Shown here piece after piece: positions 21,567 through 33,525 of a DNA stretch of 64,000 bases. The stretch's first letter is position 1. Every line of letters begins with the position of its first letter. Source of the DNA: Acheta domesticus (lineage: Eukaryota > Arthropoda > Insecta > Orthoptera > Gryllidae); NCBI GenBank assembly GCA_031308135.1, contig JAHLJT010000631.1, forward strand, positions 142,580,734 to 142,644,733, written 5' to 3'. The position numbers and the translations under genes are program-made. Below the pieces are notes generated by a model that made no database searches, had not been told where the DNA came from, and saw only the letters and a program-made list of their open reading frames with translations.

Positions 21567-22240
21567 TGAAGTCGTGGAGTACCAGGTTAGTAATATACAG
21601 CGGAAAAGAAGCAGTGGAAATCAGAAATATTCAGATTAACAGGGGTATTTTTTAACGAAATTTACTATTCCCTCTGCTATTTTGCATTAGTTTGATTTCA
21701 CTATCTAGACAGTTGTCGAAAGCTGACTTTGAGTCCAAGCTTCATGGTGACGAAAGACCAGTATCATATTTGTTTTGCGTGGATTATATTAAAGTGTTTG
21801 CTAAGAATGAAGTGATTCTCTCCCAAATGCTGTCGTGAATGACTTTAGCAATGACATCTGCATTAAGTTTGGTCTTGACAAGTATGCAAAAATCAATTTA
21901 AAAAGAGGCAAACTAACAACACCAGAGAACATTGAAGTTGATATTCACACTTGATTCAGAATCTTGAACCAGGTAAAACTTACAAATATCTGGGCACTGA
22001 AGAATGAGAGACCATCTCGAACGACACAATGAAAGAGAGAATTCGCAGGGAGTATTACAAAATAGTGAAACTGGTCCTGCATTCCGCTCTGTACATCAGG
22101 TATAAAATATCTGCAATTGGTAGTCTGGCGGTGCCTGTAGTCGAGTACAGTTGCGGACTAGTGGACTGGACTGAGCAAGAAATTCGAATCATGGACCGAA
22201 AAACCAGAAAACTGCTAATAATGCATAACGTCGGCTACTC
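21567..22240 (+). pseudogene. R4/Dong-like reverse transcriptase, 3' part
   Basis: Continues the RT interrupted at 16140: MKSWSTRLVIYSGKEAVEI, RNIQINRGIF, then SYLFCVDYIKVFAKNE in place of the catalytic F/Y-x-DD box, VNDFSNDICIKFGL, and finally IRREYYKIVKLVL, SLAVPVVEYSCGLVDWT and DRKTRKLLIMH. The last block is characteristic of the R4/Dong-type group. The second aspartate of the active site is replaced by tyrosine, and there are internal stops and frameshifts, so it is dead. The C-terminal endonuclease is missing; the element breaks off near 22240. Confidence 0.7.
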
Positions 22241-22244
22241 CCAT

Positions 22245-22977
22245 AAAATTTGTTTTTTTCTCTTCAATTCCTTCCCGTATTTACACGTTTATAGTTTGTA
22301 AATTAGACTACGGAAATTGTCGTAATTCTGCAAAGTTCAATAACTTTTACACTATTTTTTCTCAAAATTCAACCGAATTCCATTCGCACTTACCTGAGCT
22401 GTCCATGCTCACTTGTTTCCTGAGTACGTAAATTGCAGTTTTAGTTGTAATTGCAATTGCAGTTGCAAGTATTCTATCACGAACGTATCGTACACTTGCT
22501 TTGTTCATTCCTACTTGTTCTCTGCTATTTAATTCTACGAGCTACGGTTTACTATTTACGAGCTTCTGTTTATTTTTCAAGTTTATTGATTCCAGAGGTC
22601 TAAAAATGTTCGTCGCTCGCAATCAGTCAATTGATTATAAAGGTTCACGCTTTCGCTGGCCACTTTATTTAAACAACGCGCCACTATATTCACGAGGTGC
22701 CTCTGAATCTCACAGTAGACGCGAATTTCCGCCAATGAAAAAGTTTATGCTCGCTTATGAACATGACGAGAGTATAAATTATCCGAGAAACAATTTTCGC
22801 ATACATTTTTAGTACTATTATTGACACTACAGTTTCATCTTTAGAGGAAAGATTTCAACTGTTTCAAGTGCAAAGTCCCCTTAATTTTTACGTGATTTCA
22901 ACAAAATAGCAGAAATGAGTAAATCAGACGTAAAAAAATATAGATCTAGAATGAAATTGATTCAGGAAGTCCATAAG
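22245..22977. other. Intergenic, nothing recognised
   Basis: AT-rich sequence after the end of the R4-like fragment. The 103-codon open frame at 22501-22812 has no recognisable domain and looks incidental. Confidence 0.4.
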
Positions 22978-22979
22978 TA

Positions 22980-23456
22980 TTACTCGTTCACTTTACATTT
23001 GCAGACGGAGCGCTGCGATCTGTTTACTTGAGGTCACCGCCGATTGAATGAGAAACGCGCGTCTGCAGTATACATTGACCGTTTAATATGCTATAGATGG
23101 CGGTGAGCAGCACACAGAACCCCGGCGTTGCAAGAACATAACCATTAAGCAGTAGATAAGTGCAAAGAAGAAATAAAAAATATTGTACGTGAATGTTGTG
23201 AATTGCGTGTGGTGTGATCTATTTTATTGTATATTATCTTAATCATTTCAGAGCGCGACTCCAGCTCACTGTCAGGAAGGCTTAATTCGTCAGCTGTGTC
23301 TGTAGCACTTGTGCTGCCTTCGGAGACAGCTGATTGGTCAGATGCTGATTGACATCGGGGCCATTCGTGTATTCTCAGTTGTGTGTTCGGGCCTTCACTT
23401 TCAAAACAACATTAGTTCCTAATTCTGCCGACTGCAAATGTAAAGTGAACGAGTAA
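22980..23456. mobile_element. Tc1/mariner-type MITE, 477 bp
   Basis: Perfect 25-bp terminal inverted repeats (TTACTCGTTCACTTTACATT plus TGCAG) at 22980-23004 and 23432-23456, with similarity for a few more bases. TA dinucleotides flank the element immediately (22978-22979 and 23457-23458), the target duplication of the Tc1/mariner superfamily. There is no transposase, so it is non-autonomous. Confidence 0.85.
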
Positions 23457-24159
23457 TAATTAACTGGCAGATGAACTAAATATAATCACGAAATTTATCA
23501 AATCAAATCCTCTCCAATTGAAATATTTTAACTACTATCATTCAGGAAAAGCAATTTGGGTATTTGTAATACATGTTAATCATAATTAACGTATTACTTT
23601 TTTTCCTTACTTGTATTTCACTCTAATCCAAATCCTATATTCCTCGCTTACGAAATGAAGTGTTCTGGCTTGTGTTACAAAAGACTAACCAAAGTCCAGA
23701 AAATGTTTCTTTTACCAACCTATTAGGACATAAGTAATATGAGAGCCAACTTGTCGCAACGTTGGGAGAAACTACAGCGCGCTTATCGCCAATAGAGCAC
23801 GACGCGTCGCAGAACGAGTAGCTCAGCAGAGCGGTGGCGCGGCGCAGCGCAAACGACGCAGTGCGGACGGATTTCAGGCGCGCGCCGCACGGTGGTCTGA
23901 ACGGCGTCGATACGCGCGCATAGGATATTAAGTTAAATAACTATTTAATTAGCGACTTTAAAACGGTTTTGGGGGTGCGAAACTAAAGAAGCATGTTCTA
24001 GGAACAAAATAATAATACCCCATTTAATTTTTATTGTTTATTTATTTATTTATATTACTAACAATTCTGGTCTGTATCTTATATTAATAAAGGTGAATAA
24101 AAGCTTTATTTACTTGTTCATAAACAAAGCAAAGGATCGTATAAGCACCTTGTCAGGTT

Positions 24160-24480
24160 ACTAGGTTAACTAGTGGTGCTTCAACAGCACATACTTTCTC
24201 GCATCATCCCCCCCCCCCGAAAATTCAGCAAGCTCAACGAAAGTGAGGTCTGTGCCATTTTTTGTAGAGTTACTATCATTGAAAAGAAACTTAAAAACAA
24301 GATTTTGAGCGGTTTTTGAGAATATTGTTTAATAAATTGCATAAATTTTAAGCGCAAATTGAGCAAAACTTACTTTAAAAAAGTGCATGACCTATTTTAA
24401 AGAGCTGATTTCTTAGAAAAGACTTTAAGGGAAATCTATTCATCTTCAATTCAGAATTTTTTAAGTGTTAAAATTTTGAT
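24160..24480 (+). repeat. Family B repeat, copy 5, 5' part only
   Basis: Begins with TTAACTAGTGGTGCTTCAAC at about 24166 and contains a C-homopolymer (24208-24218), GAGCGGTTTTTGAGAA and the GCGCAAATTGAGCAAAACT block. It stops before the hairpin end. It lies inside the Transib-like element. Confidence 0.6.
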
Positions 24481-24599
24481 ATTTTCGACAACACAGAGTT
24501 CGCCGAAAATGAGACTAGCCCCCAAGGCTATATAGGTAGATGGTTCACTAATGCATGTCAATATTTTGAAAAAATACCCACTGCCCATTACCCATTACT

Positions 24600-25960
24600 A
24601 CCCAGAATGATTCTGTTGGCATAGCGCTCGCCCATTGTTGCGTGTTCGTGCTGGCACAGGAGCCGTTGCAGACCTCTGGTAGCAACGTTTTTTTAGTACT
24701 TTTAGTGCTATTCAATTGTTATGTTGCTAAATTATACTACTAGAGCGCTCCTAAAGCGCCACGCAAGTGTGATTAGTTGTATTTTTGTAAATACCAATCA
24801 AAAATGGCGCGTTCTTTCCAACTCGCCATTGAAAATACAAACGCTTGCCGTATTGAAATAGGCCATGGGGGGGGGGGGCGGATGATTCAAACAAAACACT
24901 ATTTATCCACCTCCACTTAATGAAGTATATTAATTTCACGGAGTGATTGTTAGTTGTTATTTCTTATTGCTCCTGAACATCACTTAGCTCATGGAAATGG
25001 ATTTTTTCTCGCCCACAACATGTACACTTTAAACGTTCTAAAAATAGAAAGAGGCCACTCGGGGCAGATGATGGATACGAAACACTACTTAGAAATGTTT
25101 ATTCAATAACAAATTTTAATTTCACGCAAGTGTGATTAGTTGTATTTTTGTAAATACCAATCAAAAATGGCGCGTTCTTTCCAACTCGCCATTGAGAATA
25201 TAAACTCTTGCCATATTGAAATAGGCCATTGGGGGCGGATGATTCAAACAAAACACTATTTATCCACCTCCACTTAATGAAATATATTAATTTCACGGAG
25301 AGATTGTTAGTTGTTATTAGGTATTGCTTCCGATTATCATGTAGCTCATGGAAATGGCAGGTTCTTTCTGTTTCTTTCACCGTGTTTACTTGGAGCGATT
25401 GCCTTTGAAAATATTCGGTCCGAGGCGGATGTTGTCAACGAAGAATTGTTAAAAAATGTTTACTTAATAAAAAGCATTGATTTTACAGATGTATGATTAT
25501 TTGTTTTTTAATATTATCGCTTGTTAAAGATTACTTAATGCAAGTTTCAATTCTGCAAATCGCCATTTTATATCTATGAATTTTCTGATAAACAATTGAA
25601 TATGACATAAGAATCATAAATATCATTTATAATAATATTAAAAGTTATATGCAATGAATTATAATTGCAAATGTTAAGCAGATAACACGTTTTCTACGAA
25701 TAAACCTGCTAGGTGTTGAGTTAAGGTACTCTCTTTTCAAACGATCTTTGTAACTTTAAACGGTCACCATTTTGAAAGGGGCGGGCAGGGGCGGCTGATC
25801 TCAACGGGAAAACAATTAATAATGTTCATTTTATAACATATATCAATATTGAGGATGTGTTTTTTGGTGTTTTTTTGTAATTTCTATTGAAAGTTTACGT
25901 AGTTTAAACAATATTAAGTTTTTGCATACTTTCATTCAATATGGCGTAATTACGTGAAAA
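24600..25960 (+). repeat. Tandem array of diverged ~180-bp monomers (363-bp higher-order unit)
   Basis: A unit starting ACGCAAGTGTGATTAGTTG occurs at 24761 and again at 25124, a spacing of 363 bp with high identity over about 240 bp. Each long unit contains two related half-units marked by GGCGGATGATTCAAAC or GGCAGATGATGGATAC, then ACACTA...TTAT, then TTTCACG...TGATT. Weaker half-units recur near 25300, 25480 and 25780-25860. G-homopolymers (for example 24868-24877) sit at the half-unit boundaries. The short open frames repeated here come from the duplication. Confidence 0.7.
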
Positions 25961-26300
25961 AGAAAAATAAGTGACATTTCAAAACATGTAATGTATTTAG
26001 AAAGGTGTTTGTAATCACATATAATTTACGGAATTTGAAAAGTTAATTAGGAAAGAAGTTATTGGCAATGAAATGTGGGAATATTTTCACTGCAAAAGTG
26101 AATGAATTTTTCCTCGGCTGAGTCGCTGGACTTTGAGGATGTCTTATGGATGCAGTAATTGTTATAAAGTAATAATTCTTTTATTTTCTAGTAATTTGAA
26201 GTATTTGGAATTCATATCGATCAATAAAAAATTGTTTTTCACAAATTTTATTTTTTTGCTTATGCGCGCGTTTCGGCCCTGTTCAGACCACCGTGCGGCG

Positions 26301-28680
26301 TCGCTGTTTAACCAGCGCTGCAGCTGCGCGCCACGCCGCGCCGCGCCGGGCGAAACCAAATGTCGTCCGGGAAGGGAAACGTCCTCGTAAATCCACACTG
26401 CGTCACATGAGGCGCTCGCAGTCGGTGGAAGTGAGAAGCTATGATACTTGAAGTAAAGAAAGATCAGAAAAAAACATAGGATACTTATTCATGGACGTAT
26501 TGCAATGAAATACGCTATGCGGATGGTATGAAGTACATCTTATGACGTAAAACCATGCGAAGTTGGAAAAATATTGAGAGCATTGATGTTGAATTTATTT
26601 TTAATGTACTTTACAGTTAATTAAGATGAAATACTTAAGTTCAACATACTTCGTTCTTTGTTTTAAAATTTGAATAATTTAGAACATACACTTGTGACAT
26701 ACTCTTGTCAGTTTTTATAAAATATACACTTGTTTAATTAAACTTCCAGGAAGATATTACTTCAGTGTTTGACCCACCAACACGATGATTTGATTTCTGT
26801 TAAGCTGGTAAAGTTATTTAAAAAACACATTTTCTCTGTACCCAGAATGTTGAGATGTTTTTTGCTTTCCAAATATAAAAAAAATTTCTCCAACGGTTTT
26901 TTCAAACATTGGTGGCTTAATGGTAAGCTGGCAAAGCCAATTCAACAAAATATATTTTGATTATGCATAAAATATTGTTCTATTTTCTGCTTTTCAAATT
27001 TATAAACTTTTTGTTGCTTTACCATTTTTGGACAATTAAAAAAAACTTCCCGTAATCCCCGGAAGGGGCAATACCAACGTGTAAGAAAACTTCTCATAGA
27101 AAAACAATCGAGCAAAATTGTTTTTATACAAAAATAACCACAAAACAATACTCTATTCAAAAATATTGTTTTGCATTTTCCAACCTTTAATATTCCCCCC
27201 CAAATAATTATAAATATTTAAACTACTGTCAAAAAACAACACGTTTCGAGATACAAAATTCCTCATAAAAATTAAACTACTAAATACTTCGCATTGAGCA
27301 TGAATAAGAACACTCATCAAGGCAAAACCTCCCTTCAAAACTCAATTATCTTTACAGAACATCAATCACAATTCTATTTACTATACAACAATTTTTTTTT
27401 AAATTTTGGACTTCCGATACTATCCATGACAGAAGTATAAATCATTATACTGAGCATCGAAAAAACACACGGATGGAGGCACATAAATCCTAATAAATAC
27501 TAAATTACTCAACACTTGTCCTAAATTACTCAACGCATTGTCCTCTTCCAACAAACAGAATCAAACATTATTCTAATAAACTACACCTATTCTGATTTTT
27601 TTCTCTCACCTATTATCGAAAAATTGAACAAAGCCGCGCATTACAAAAAAAAAACTCTTCGAAACAAAACTATGCTTCAAAATGAAAATGACTTTACCAA
27701 ACATCAACTACAGTACATTACACTACCCAACAGTATTGTTTTAAAATTTTTGACTTCCAATACTATTCATAAAAAAATATAATTCATTACACTGAGTATC
27801 GAAAATTTAAAAACAAATGCATTTAGCATGGACAAATTTCACCAATAATCGAGAAAAGTATACAATTACACAGGTCAACAATGAAAAATCATCAGAAATA
27901 AAATTATGTGCGACTCATTAGGTATCACCCCCCTGATTCTAAATATGTAATTAAAATGTCTCTAGCACGTATCGTTCTTTGGATACGATGGTTTTAATAT
28001 TGCAAACGTTCGAATTATCATCCATAATGACTTACCTAATCACAATGAAAAATCACCAGAAAAGAAAATATGTGAGATTCGCCAAGTATCACGCCCTGAT
28101 TCCAAATAGTATGTGATTAGAGTTTTTCCCAGAGGAAGAGCTTCTGAGATAGGACGGTTTTCATTTGGTGACTATGCAAATTCTCAACGGTAAAGCCATT
28201 TCTCCAGGAACAGCTGTTGCTGCGGATGCAATGAGCTCTTGTTTTGACTAAGGGGATCTAAACACACATAAGATAGCATATACAGGTGTTTGTATTCGCT
28301 GAGGAAACACGTGTTTTCAATGACGGTTTATAGAATTTTGCTTGGATACATAATATCAATATAGCCCAGTGTTTGTGTTGCGTGCGGGAAAATAGGTGTC
28401 GGATCAAATACTGACGATATCAGACATTTTTTTAGGTCATGACAGTATTTCAAATGAGAATGGGAAAATAAGAGGCTATACCTGAGGTCAAACCAGTCAC
28501 ATGTTACGAAAAAAACTTAATAACTCTCTAATAAAATTTGGAAAATATGTAGAAATGATTTGGTAGCTGCTTAATAAATGCAAGAAGGAATTTCTAGAAG
28601 ACTGAAATTATCCTGCAAATTAACTACAACAACAATTAAACACAAAAGTAGCAACATTGAAGTTTTGGACATTGCGCCAT
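26301..28680. other. AT-rich intergenic with local tandem duplications, no gene
   Basis: A CG-rich patch at 26301-26400 flanks the Transib-like element. From about 27330 to 27815 there are two diverged copies of a roughly 345-bp unit (GACTTCCGATACTAT at 27410 versus GACTTCCAATACTAT at 27750). From about 27870 to 28190 there are two copies of a 172-bp unit (ACAATGAAAAATCATCAGAA versus ACAATGAAAAATCACCAGAA). No coding frames could be supported. Confidence 0.5.
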
Positions 28681-28689
28681 CTCGTGTGA

Positions 28690-29034
28690 AGAGGAAAAGG
28701 AGTCGCGCGCGCGCGTGTGTGCGGAGGCACGCGGAAGTGCTTCCGGGCGGCGATCTGCGGCGGCGCTCGCGTCGTCACGGTCTGGTAATCGACGGACGAA
28801 AACACCTCGCACTCGTTACGTGCATTCCGCCGCGTACTGGCCGCCGCCCCCGCCGCCCCTGCGCCCTTGTCAGCGCCCGCGGCGGCGACGCGAAGGGGCG
28901 CCGCGAAAAGGCGAAAACGGCGTTGCGCCACCCAGCGCCCGCCCGCGGGCGGAGGCTGCTATAAAGGCAGCGCACGCCGCTCCAGGCAGCAGAGCGTTCC
29001 AGCCCAGCAGAGCCACTAGCTTCATTGCACCGCC
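28690..29034 (+). promoter_or_regulatory. CG-rich promoter region of cuticle gene 1
   Basis: A sharply GC- and CpG-rich block in otherwise AT-rich DNA, with a TATAAAG at 28960-28966 and the expected transcription start around 28990, leaving a 5' UTR of about 45 bases before the ATG at 29035. Long open frames on both strands across this block (up to 128 codons) follow from the low stop-codon frequency in GC-rich DNA and are not genes. Confidence 0.75.
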
Positions 29035-32000
29035 ATGCAGTCCGCTCAGGTGAGACGCCTGCGGGCGGAACATGCTGGGAGAGCGACAGACGGAGTTGGA
29101 GGGAGAGGGGTGTAGAGAACAGGGATAGCTTCATTTTTATTTCAATATTGTTGTACAATTTTCTCTATGAACGGTTATTTGCACCTATTATATTTTTTTC
29201 GTTACTCTCACAACAACTATTAACAAAAAGTCAATAAATAATAGTTCAGCTGTTGTTCTATATTCATCATTTACATTGCATTCATTCATAAAATAATAGT
29301 TTTTTCATCCTTACTTAGAAGGATGGCAAGATGGAGTACATTAGAATAAAAAGTATTCTTTCTAGTAATGTGAAAACAGTTTAACAAGAAACAATCAATT
29401 TAAAGCAAAGAGCATGAACATGAATCAACATTCCTATGAAGAAATTTTAAAATTAGTAATTTAGTAAACAAACTTGGGAAAAAGGTAGAAAGACAATTTC
29501 AATAATATATTTAAAAATTGAAGGACAATTCTTTATTTAACCCTATATTCTACAATTACCAATTTAATAAAAACAAAAGTTAATAATTACGAACGTCTTT
29601 CCGAATTGTGATTAATATGTATCACAAGAATATTTCACTGTATATACCATTTTCTTTCAAAAACGAAATAAACTTCGGAAAAATCCGAAATAATTGTACG
29701 TATAAATGTGGATGTTCGAAATTATATAAGCGCTAAACTCCGACACCGCGAGACCAATCTCCATGAAACTTGGCACTTCTACATGTTTTTTCACCGAGAA
29801 GGTGTATGTGCTGTTAAATCTGTTGTAACTCCACTACATGGCGCTGTAGAACAAAACTAAATATTTACGTCAAATGCAACCCGCAATACATTCGGCAGGA
29901 TTTTGAATCTGTATATTTAAATAACTCCTAAACGATGTGTTCTATAGCCTCAAAAACTAAAATTTTGAGGCCGAAGAAACGTTTCTCACACCATAATCTG
30001 CAGTCTACAGAATGACACCTTCTTAAACATTATATTACATTTTTGCTGGTCCGGCGCTTTCCGATGTAATCTCATCTGCTGAGAGATGAGCAGAATCTGC
30101 GATTAAATGTGAATTAGAGGGACAGAGCGGCAGGATACAGACAGGTACAGGGTGAAGGAGGGAGGGTGGAGAGACAGTGAGAGGGAGATGGGAGGGGAAA
30201 GAGTGAGATGAAGGACAGAACAATGTCTGCCGGGTTTTCCTAGTAATTGTATATGAAAGTTAATGTTTCCCTAAGCAAAGTTTCTTAGCAATGAAAGCAA
30301 TGCATTGATTTTTAACATCTGAATAATCGATCAAAACTATTTAGTACACGGTTATTATCACCACTTTCTGGGTTTTCAAAGTTACATTTTACTAGAAGGA
30401 GCTAATTAATACTTCATGTATGGTGAAGAGTGAGAGCAAAGGGAAATGGGGATAAATGGATTAGGGAAGGAAGGGAAGAGGTAGGATAGGGTAGGGCTGA
30501 GCAACAACTCTATAGCGATTGACGAGTCGATCGCAGCATATTTTCATGTCGATAACTTTCATAATTTCCTCTTACTAATTAGTTCACTCAGATTTTGGTC
30601 CATGATATGCAGACACAAACATCACATTAATTAGAAAAGGAATTCCATTTATTGTAACGCATATTAATACTTGGGTAAAAAACATTTGCGTTTTAACAGG
30701 GTTAATTCGTTTTGTATAAAACATAGAATTCTTCTTCCCATTAATATTCAAATGGACAGAGGTCGATCACCTTGGCTTTTACTAATAAAAGTAGATCTCA
30801 CCTGAGTTTAAGTTGCCCAAGCAAGGGATAGGGGATTAAGAATGATCTGATAGAGAATAAAAAAATAGGTGGTGGATGAAATAGGAAAGAGAATATATTA
30901 TCTCGGGTGTGTATATATATATATACACACACACACTATATTATATACAGGTGAGTCACGTAACTTTAGCACCTCCTGTAACTTTTGAACGGTTGAAGTT
31001 ATTTCAATGCAGTTTTCACGGAAGTGCATGAGGGAAAGGGGCTAATTGATACATGCATTAATTTCTATTTTATCACTTCTATTTTACGAGATTTTTTAGG
31101 TAACTTTGTTTTTTCAAATGGAACTATACATATTTTTTCAGTCCACCATGACGAGCGTAAAAAGACGAATCCAATGATGTACATATTGTCATATGTTAGA
31201 TAAGCATTTTTTTGATTAATTTTGATTTTTGCGACCGGGGTTTAACAGACGTTTTGAATAGTCCACCACACAAGGTCACGGCAGCGCTCCACCAGCACAC
31301 GTGCGCCCGGCGAAGGGAAGGGAAGGGGAGGGATCTTATTTGAAAATACGAAACATAGTATTCCAAATATTCACAAAACCATTGCAGTTTTTTCCTGAAC
31401 TGTGCTTTCCATCCTTCCGCATTTTCAGATTTTCGTCTTCCTTTGATTGAAGGAATTAAAGGATGGAAAATAAGGATTTGTCATAAGTTTGTATTGTAAT
31501 AAAATTGTTTATAACTTCAACTCCATTTAATGGGATTTCATAAGATACGTAGTAATGGGATCTTGAAACAAAGCACAATAAGAATAAATAATTAAAACTG
31601 TACAAAAATATATTGTATATTTTGAGCAAACAATTTCAGTGTTAATACGAATATAATAATAACTTAGGGATAGAAATAATCTTATTTCAATAAATACTAC
31701 TTAAGACAAATCCGTATTTTCAATCCCTAAGAAACCCAAATTACTGAAAATGGATTAAGATGAAAAGGAGAGTTGAGGAAAAAATGCAACAGTTTTGTGA
31801 ATATTTTTCGTATCCTCAAGTACTTAAATCCCTTCCTTTCCCAGACCCCGCGTTTGCTGGAGGAGCACTGCGTGACCTTGTGGGGCTGACAGTTACAATG
31901 AAAATATCCGTTAAACACTAGTCGCAAAAAAATCACAATTACTCAAAAAAATGCTTATCTAACATATGACAATATTTATATCTTTGGATTTGTCTTTTTA

Positions 32001-32207
32001 CGCTTGTCATGATAGACTGAAAAAATATGTATAGTTCCATTAGAAAAAACAAAGTTGCCTCAAATATCTCGTAAAATAAATGTGATAAAAGAGAAATCAA
32101 TACACATATCAATTAGCCCATTCCCTCATTCACTTCCGTGAAAACTGCATTGCAATATCTTCAACCGTTCAAAAGTTACAGGAGGTGCTAAAGTTACGTG
32201 ACTCACC

Positions 32208-32268
<61 letters not shown>

Positions 32269-33525
32269 GATTGGATTGTGCTGGATATATTCATTTGTGA
32301 ATGTGAATCCATTGCAGATTAATTATTTTATTATTGAATGCATGATCATTTAAACTGAATAGCGAATCCAACTATTCCCGAGAGAGCAAATATTATTTTG
32401 CCATATATAGATCAATCGATGACATTCCAACAACGTAATTCAGTGATGTATCTAAGACGTCTTCACCAGTTAAGCAGAAGGAAATGTTTTCTGCTAATAA
32501 GAAAGCAAGTTTTATTTTATCAGTCTCCGATGGAGAAACTATTCCACGTACTGAGGGTCTCCCGTGTGTTGCAGCTCCTCGCCGCCTGTGTGCTGGCCGT
32601 GGCCGTGGCAGCCGTGAACGCGGGCCACGCCACAAGCTACGTGGGCGGAGCTCTCTACAGCTACGGGGGAGGCCAAGGAGGCTACGGTGATGGAGGCTAC
32701 GGCGGTGGCTATGATGGCGGCCATGGCAAGGACTACTACGTGAGTATCACTTACAAACTGAAATAAGAAAGGATATTTTCCACGCAGAAATAGTACAGAT
32801 CAGTCGTACTCACAAGAGTATGGTATTTGAAATCACGTGAAATACTGTATTAATTTTTTTGTGGAATTTGGGGTCTCATGTCAATCATATGTAAAACTTT
32901 AGGATCCAGTACAATTTGAACTTAACTAAGAAATGAAATAGAGAATTTTTTGCCGAAAACTTGAAACTTCGTTTAACACAATCCTATTCAGCCTTCGGGC
33001 AATATCAGAACTGTCCATTCTCAATAGCAACCGATGGGATGAGATCCCTCCTGAGGGGTGTTGAATTCCTCAATGTACATTCCACTTGACATAATCATTA
33101 ATTACTGATTTTAGAATCATTTCCAATTTTTTTCTCAAAATTGTCCTATGTGTAACAAGTATTCTTAATTATTACTGAAATAAATTGAAAGGTTATTTCA
33201 ATATGCCACCACAAACCTTTCGCTTGTTGGTTCTATCCACCCACTTTATGACTCTTAAAAATAAAATCTGTGTACTTCACAGGCCTACCCCAAGTACAAG
33301 TTCGACTACGGCGTGCACGACGGGCACACGGGCGACGTGAAGAACCAATGGGAAGTTCGCGACGGAGACGTGGTGAAGGGCGAGTACAGCCTGCACGAGC
33401 CCGACGGCACCATCCGCACCGTCTCCTACACCGCTGACAAGCACAACGGCTTCAACGCCGAAGTCAAGAGGTCCGGCCACGCCGTGCACCCCGCCGGCCA
33501 CCACGGCGGCTACGGTGGATATTAA
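29035..33525 (+). CDS. RR-2 cuticle protein, three exons, 140 aa
   Basis: Structural protein of the insect cuticle, secreted by epidermis and bound to chitin. Exons are 29035-29049 (MQSAQ), 32575-32739 and 33283-33525, joined in phase 0 at GTGAGA, GTGAGT, TTGCAG and TTCACAG sites; introns are 3,525 and 543 bp. Residues 1-21 ([20 protein letters not shown] then A) form a signal peptide with likely cleavage before GH. Residues 22-60 are rich in Gly and Tyr (GGYG repeats). The extended Rebers-Riddiford domain follows, from about [16 protein letters not shown] through [15 protein letters not shown] and [20 protein letters not shown] to AEVKR, with the spacing and TGD-x-K/RDGD-x-VKG words of the RR-2 class found in hard cuticle. 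The C-terminus is His- and Gly-rich. A TATA box lies 75 bases upstream and AATAAA about 290 bases after the stop. The short first exon followed by a long intron is usual in this family. Confidence 0.93.
29720..30240 (+). repeat. Family A repeat in intron 1 of cuticle gene 1
   Basis: Contains AAACTCCGACACC, ATCTCCATGAAACTTGGCAC, TTCTACATGTTTTTTCACC, CTACATGGCGCTGTAGAAC and later TTTTGAGGCCGAAGAAACG, then a GA-rich microsatellite (30118-30210) and TGCCGGGTTTTCCTAG. The same blocks occur in reverse complement at 33905-34745, so the two copies form an inverted pair with about 4 kb between them. Confidence 0.65.
30948..32210. mobile_element. Foldback element with ~480-bp inverted arms
   Basis: The left end reads CAGGTGAGTCACGTAACTTT and the right end is the complement of CAGGGTGAGTCACGTAACTT. 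The arms stay about 90% identical through AGCACCTCCTGTAACTTTTG and then, with lower similarity, to about 31430 on the left and 31720 on the right, leaving a short spacer. It is inserted at TA within a (TA)n tract, so TA is the likely target duplication. There is no transposase. It lies in intron 1 of cuticle gene 1, so the pre-mRNA would contain a hairpin of nearly 500 bp per arm. Confidence 0.8.
32211..32266. repeat. (TA)n microsatellite
   Basis: About 28 uninterrupted TA units directly after the foldback element. A shorter (TA)n/(CA)n tract lies on the other side (30911-30936), consistent with insertion into a TA-rich target. Confidence 0.9.

Larger units (their letters stand above)
23888..26295. 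mobile_element. Transib-like non-autonomous element (putative)
   Basis: The left end begins CACGGTGGTCTGAAC (23888), and the right end is its exact complement for 15 bases (26281-26295). The match continues at about 32 of 36 positions through ACGCGCGCATA on both sides. Flanks are CGCCG (23883-23887) and CGGCG (26296-26300), a 4-of-5 match to a GC-rich 5-bp duplication. Transib transposons, relatives of RAG1, have CAC-starting ends resembling the V(D)J heptamer and 5-bp GC-rich target duplications, so this family fits best. No transposase is present. The 2.4-kb interior holds a family B fragment and a tandem array. Confidence 0.5.

Noticed and set aside
28578..29158. Several open frames over 100 codons on both strands
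   Set aside because: GC-rich promoter region of cuticle gene 1; the frames overlap each other and have no family resemblance.
32398..32766. 122-codon frame starting in intron 1 and reading through exon 2 into intron 2
   Set aside because: The protein-like part starts exactly at a TTGCAG acceptor at 32575 and stops resembling cuticle protein at the GTGAGT donor at 32740, so the rest is intron.
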